In this document: positions 62,319 to 64,000 of the stretch, in pieces
Layout: every line of letters begins with the position of its first letter
Position numbering within the stretch: position 1 is the stretch's first letter
Source of the DNA: Neptunomonas qingdaonensis
Lineage (GTDB): Bacteria; Pseudomonadota; Gammaproteobacteria; Pseudomonadales; Balneatricaceae
Reading direction: 5' to 3'
NCBI RefSeq assembly: GCF_900113275.1
Contig: NZ_FOOU01000001.1
Location: forward strand, 310,001-374,000
DNA: 64,000 bases
Made by a program: the position numbers and the translations under genes
Notes under the pieces: generated by a model
What the model saw: only the letters and a program-made list of their open reading frames with translations
The model's database searches: none
What the model was told of the DNA's origin: nothing

Positions 62319-63146
62319 TCAGTCATCTCCCAGTTCTTTGGCCATGCTAACAGATCTCGCTGCACAGGCTTGCATGGCCTCTTCAACCAATCTGTCCAGA
62401 TGGTTGGCCTGGAATGACAGGATGGCTTGTTCTGTTGTGCCTTTGGGGGAGGTTACACGGCGTCTTAGTTCTGCCGGATCCACATCGCTTTGCAAGGCCA
62501 TTTCAGCCGCCCCGCGAGCTGTTTGCAAGGTTAGTTGTGTTGCTACTTCCTTGCTGAGTCCCTGTTTTTCGGCTGCTGCTATCATCGCTTCCATGAAAAG
62601 GAAGTAATACGCAGGGGCGGAACCTGAAACGGCTGTTACCGCATGTAATTGCTCTTCCTGTTCGACCCATAAGGTCAGCCCCGTTGCGGATAAAACACTG
62701 ACAGCCTGGGAGCGTTGCGCTTCGCTTACACTTGCATTGGCGAACAGGCCGTTAGCGCCCATTTTAACCAGAGCAGGGGTGTTGGGCATACAGCGTACGA
62801 TGGCTTGGTCGCCACCGAGCCACTTATTAATGCTTTGTGAGGTGATGCCGGCAGCCACAGAAATGAAAAGTGGCTTATTCCGGGCCGCTGCAGCAGCCAG
62901 TGGTTGCAAGACTGCTTTTAGCATCTGAGGTTTTACCGCCAGCACAACGATATCGGCAGATGACATTGCTTCTGCATTATCGGTAGTAACAAACAACCCC
63001 TGTGATTTTAAATCCGCCAGTCGATCTATCGTAGGTGAACTGGCGCGAATTTTTGCAGCAGGAAAACCGTTGCTGATTAAACCGCCAATGATGGCTCGGG
63101 CCATATTTCCGGCACCGATAAAGGCAAGTGTAGGATGTTGATTCAA
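62319..63146 (-). CDS. proC: Pyrroline-5-carboxylate reductase
   Basis: ProC makes proline from pyrroline-5-carboxylate with NAD(P)H. The 275-residue protein has the Rossmann loop FIGAGNMARAIIGGL (about residue 9) and the C-terminal signature TAVSGSAPAYYF and LRRRVTSPKGTTEQAI. It starts at TTG; no ATG is available near the family start. Confidence 0.97.
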   Translation of the reverse strand: MNQHPTLAFIGAGNMARAIIGGLISNGFPAAKIRASSPTIDRLADLKSQGLFVTTDNAEAMSSADIVVLAVKPQMLKAVLQPLAAAAARNKPLFISVAAGITSQSINKWLGGDQAIVRCMPNTPALVKMGANGLFANASVSEAQRSQAVSVLSATGLTLWVEQEEQLHAVTAVSGSAPAYYFLFMEAMIAAAEKQGLSKEVATQLTLQTARGAAEMALQSDVDPAELRRRVTSPKGTTEQAILSFQANHLDRLVEEAMQACAARSVSMAKELGDD

Positions 63147-63236
63147 AATGGGTACCTGCTGGTCATTAATTCAGGGTGATAGATTTGTCTGTCAGAGCTG
63201 CTGTTAAGGGCTGCTGTTAAGGTCAGTGTTGCATGG

Positions 63237-63932
63237 CTATGTTTTAAGGTCACGACGCGGGCCAAACAGAGCTGTACCAATGCGCACCATAGTAGCACCT
63301 TCCTGAATAGCAATCTGCATATCAGCCGACATACCCATAGAGAGTGTATCCATCTCCGGGTGTTGTTTCTGTAACCTGTTGAACAAGGTGTGCATCTGCT
63401 TTAGCGCTGCTCGCTGTTTGATAACATCGTCAGTGGCTTCGGGTATCGCCATCAGTCCACGTATCCTTATATGTGGCAGTGTTGCTATCTGCTTCAGCAG
63501 GTCTTCAGCCTCGTTGGGTAAACATCCGGATTTGCTGGCTTCACGGCTGATATTTACCTGTAGGCAGATGTTCAGCGGGGGCAGTGTCCGGGGTCTTTGC
63601 TCCGATAGCCGTTGTGCGATTTTAAGGCGCTCAACGCTGTGTACCCAATCAAAATTTTCAGCAATGGCGCGGGTTTTATTGGATTGAATCGGGCCAATAA
63701 AATGCCAGTCGATCTGCAGGTCTGCCAGTGCGGCTATCTTCTCCAGCGATTCCTGCACATAATTTTCACCGAAGTGCCTTTGCCCTTCCTGATAGAGGAT
63801 GCGTAACTCGTCAGCAGCGCGGGTTTTACTAACGGCCAGTAAGGTAATCTCTTCTGGCTGACGGTTTGCGAGTTGAGCAGCTTGATTTATCTGCTGGCCA
63901 ACATTTTTCAAGTTCTCTGCTATGCTGATCAT
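63237..63932 (-). CDS. yggS: YggS, PLP homeostasis protein
   Basis: This 231-residue fold-III PLP-binding protein carries the PLP lysine K36 in LLAVSKTRA, with the conserved HFGENYVQE and DWHFIGPIQSNK motifs and C-terminal LSMGMSADMQIAIQEGATMVRIG. It maintains vitamin B6 balance. It is the first gene of the minus-strand run to hemW; the 68 bases to the window edge should include its promoter. Confidence 0.97.
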   Translation of the reverse strand: MISIAENLKNVGQQINQAAQLANRQPEEITLLAVSKTRAADELRILYQEGQRHFGENYVQESLEKIAALADLQIDWHFIGPIQSNKTRAIAENFDWVHSVERLKIAQRLSEQRPRTLPPLNICLQVNISREASKSGCLPNEAEDLLKQIATLPHIRIRGLMAIPEATDDVIKQRAALKQMHTLFNRLQKQHPEMDTLSMGMSADMQIAIQEGATMVRIGTALFGPRRDLKT

Positions 63933-64000
63933 ATGATATTGACAGTTCTTTATGATAGTTCTTCAAATGTGAGGCGAGTGTCTATTTTGAAGTAACTGGT

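Overview
The window is about 64 kb of a gammaproteobacterial chromosome. Several things point to the Oceanospirillales/Oceanospirillaceae (Neptunomonas, Amphritea or Nitrincola-like): the yggS-proC-yggT-yggU-metX-metW-DUF4426-rdgB-hemW block, the lptM-lysA-dapF-DUF484-xerC-HAD block, a CYTH-glnE pair, a complete nos cluster, and moderate GC. The genus is an inference; no rRNA marker is present.

Region 1 (about 1-5.6 kb) is accessory and AT-rich. It holds an unrecognised 353-aa protein, an operon of two lipoproteins plus a 25-aa membrane peptide, and a membrane-anchored protein lying between two 94-bp direct repeats of about 89% identity. It also holds a 32-bp 3' end of a tRNA (probably tRNA-Arg) with no 5' part, which looks like an attachment-site remnant. 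A small lipoprotein and a frameshifted relative of it lie about 4 kb apart, and a membrane-tethered Mrr-like nuclease closes the region. I read it as the end of an integrated island.

Region 2 (5.6-9 kb) carries an MFS exporter divergent from a LysR regulator, then msrB and a MOSC-domain gene. Region 3 (9-19 kb) is the respiratory core. nosR-nosZ-nosD-nosF-nosY-nosL encode nitrous oxide reductase and its maturation factors, with a perfect FNR box positioned as for a class II promoter ahead of nosR. Divergent from them are a periplasmic ethylbenzene-dehydrogenase-like haem protein and a membrane protein with one CxxCH.

Region 4 (19-31.6 kb) is signalling and regulation: three consecutive c-di-GMP genes (receiver-EAL, EAL-like-HDOD, PAS-GGDEF-EAL), a TauE-type exporter, ilvD, a Crp/Fnr regulator without N-terminal Fe-S cysteines, a DUF2892 gene preceded by a Crp-like palindrome and three tandem 16-bp repeats, and a PepSY-response regulator-histidine kinase operon. 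Region 5 (31.6-41.3 kb) holds argE-argA, Pit phosphate transport with its DUF47 partner, a CYTH triphosphatase, glnE and a branched-chain aminotransferase.

Region 6 (41.4-52.1 kb) is for lipopolysaccharide: an ELM1-family protein, two glycosyltransferases and a decayed third one, two paralogous O-antigen ligase-like proteins around a YrbL-like protein, an LpxL-type acyltransferase, msbA and waaA. Region 7 (52.1-64 kb) is housekeeping: cyaY, lptM, lysA, dapF, DUF484, xerC, a HAD hydrolase, then on the minus strand yggS through hemW. I saw no rRNA, intact tRNA, complete insertion sequence or CRISPR array.
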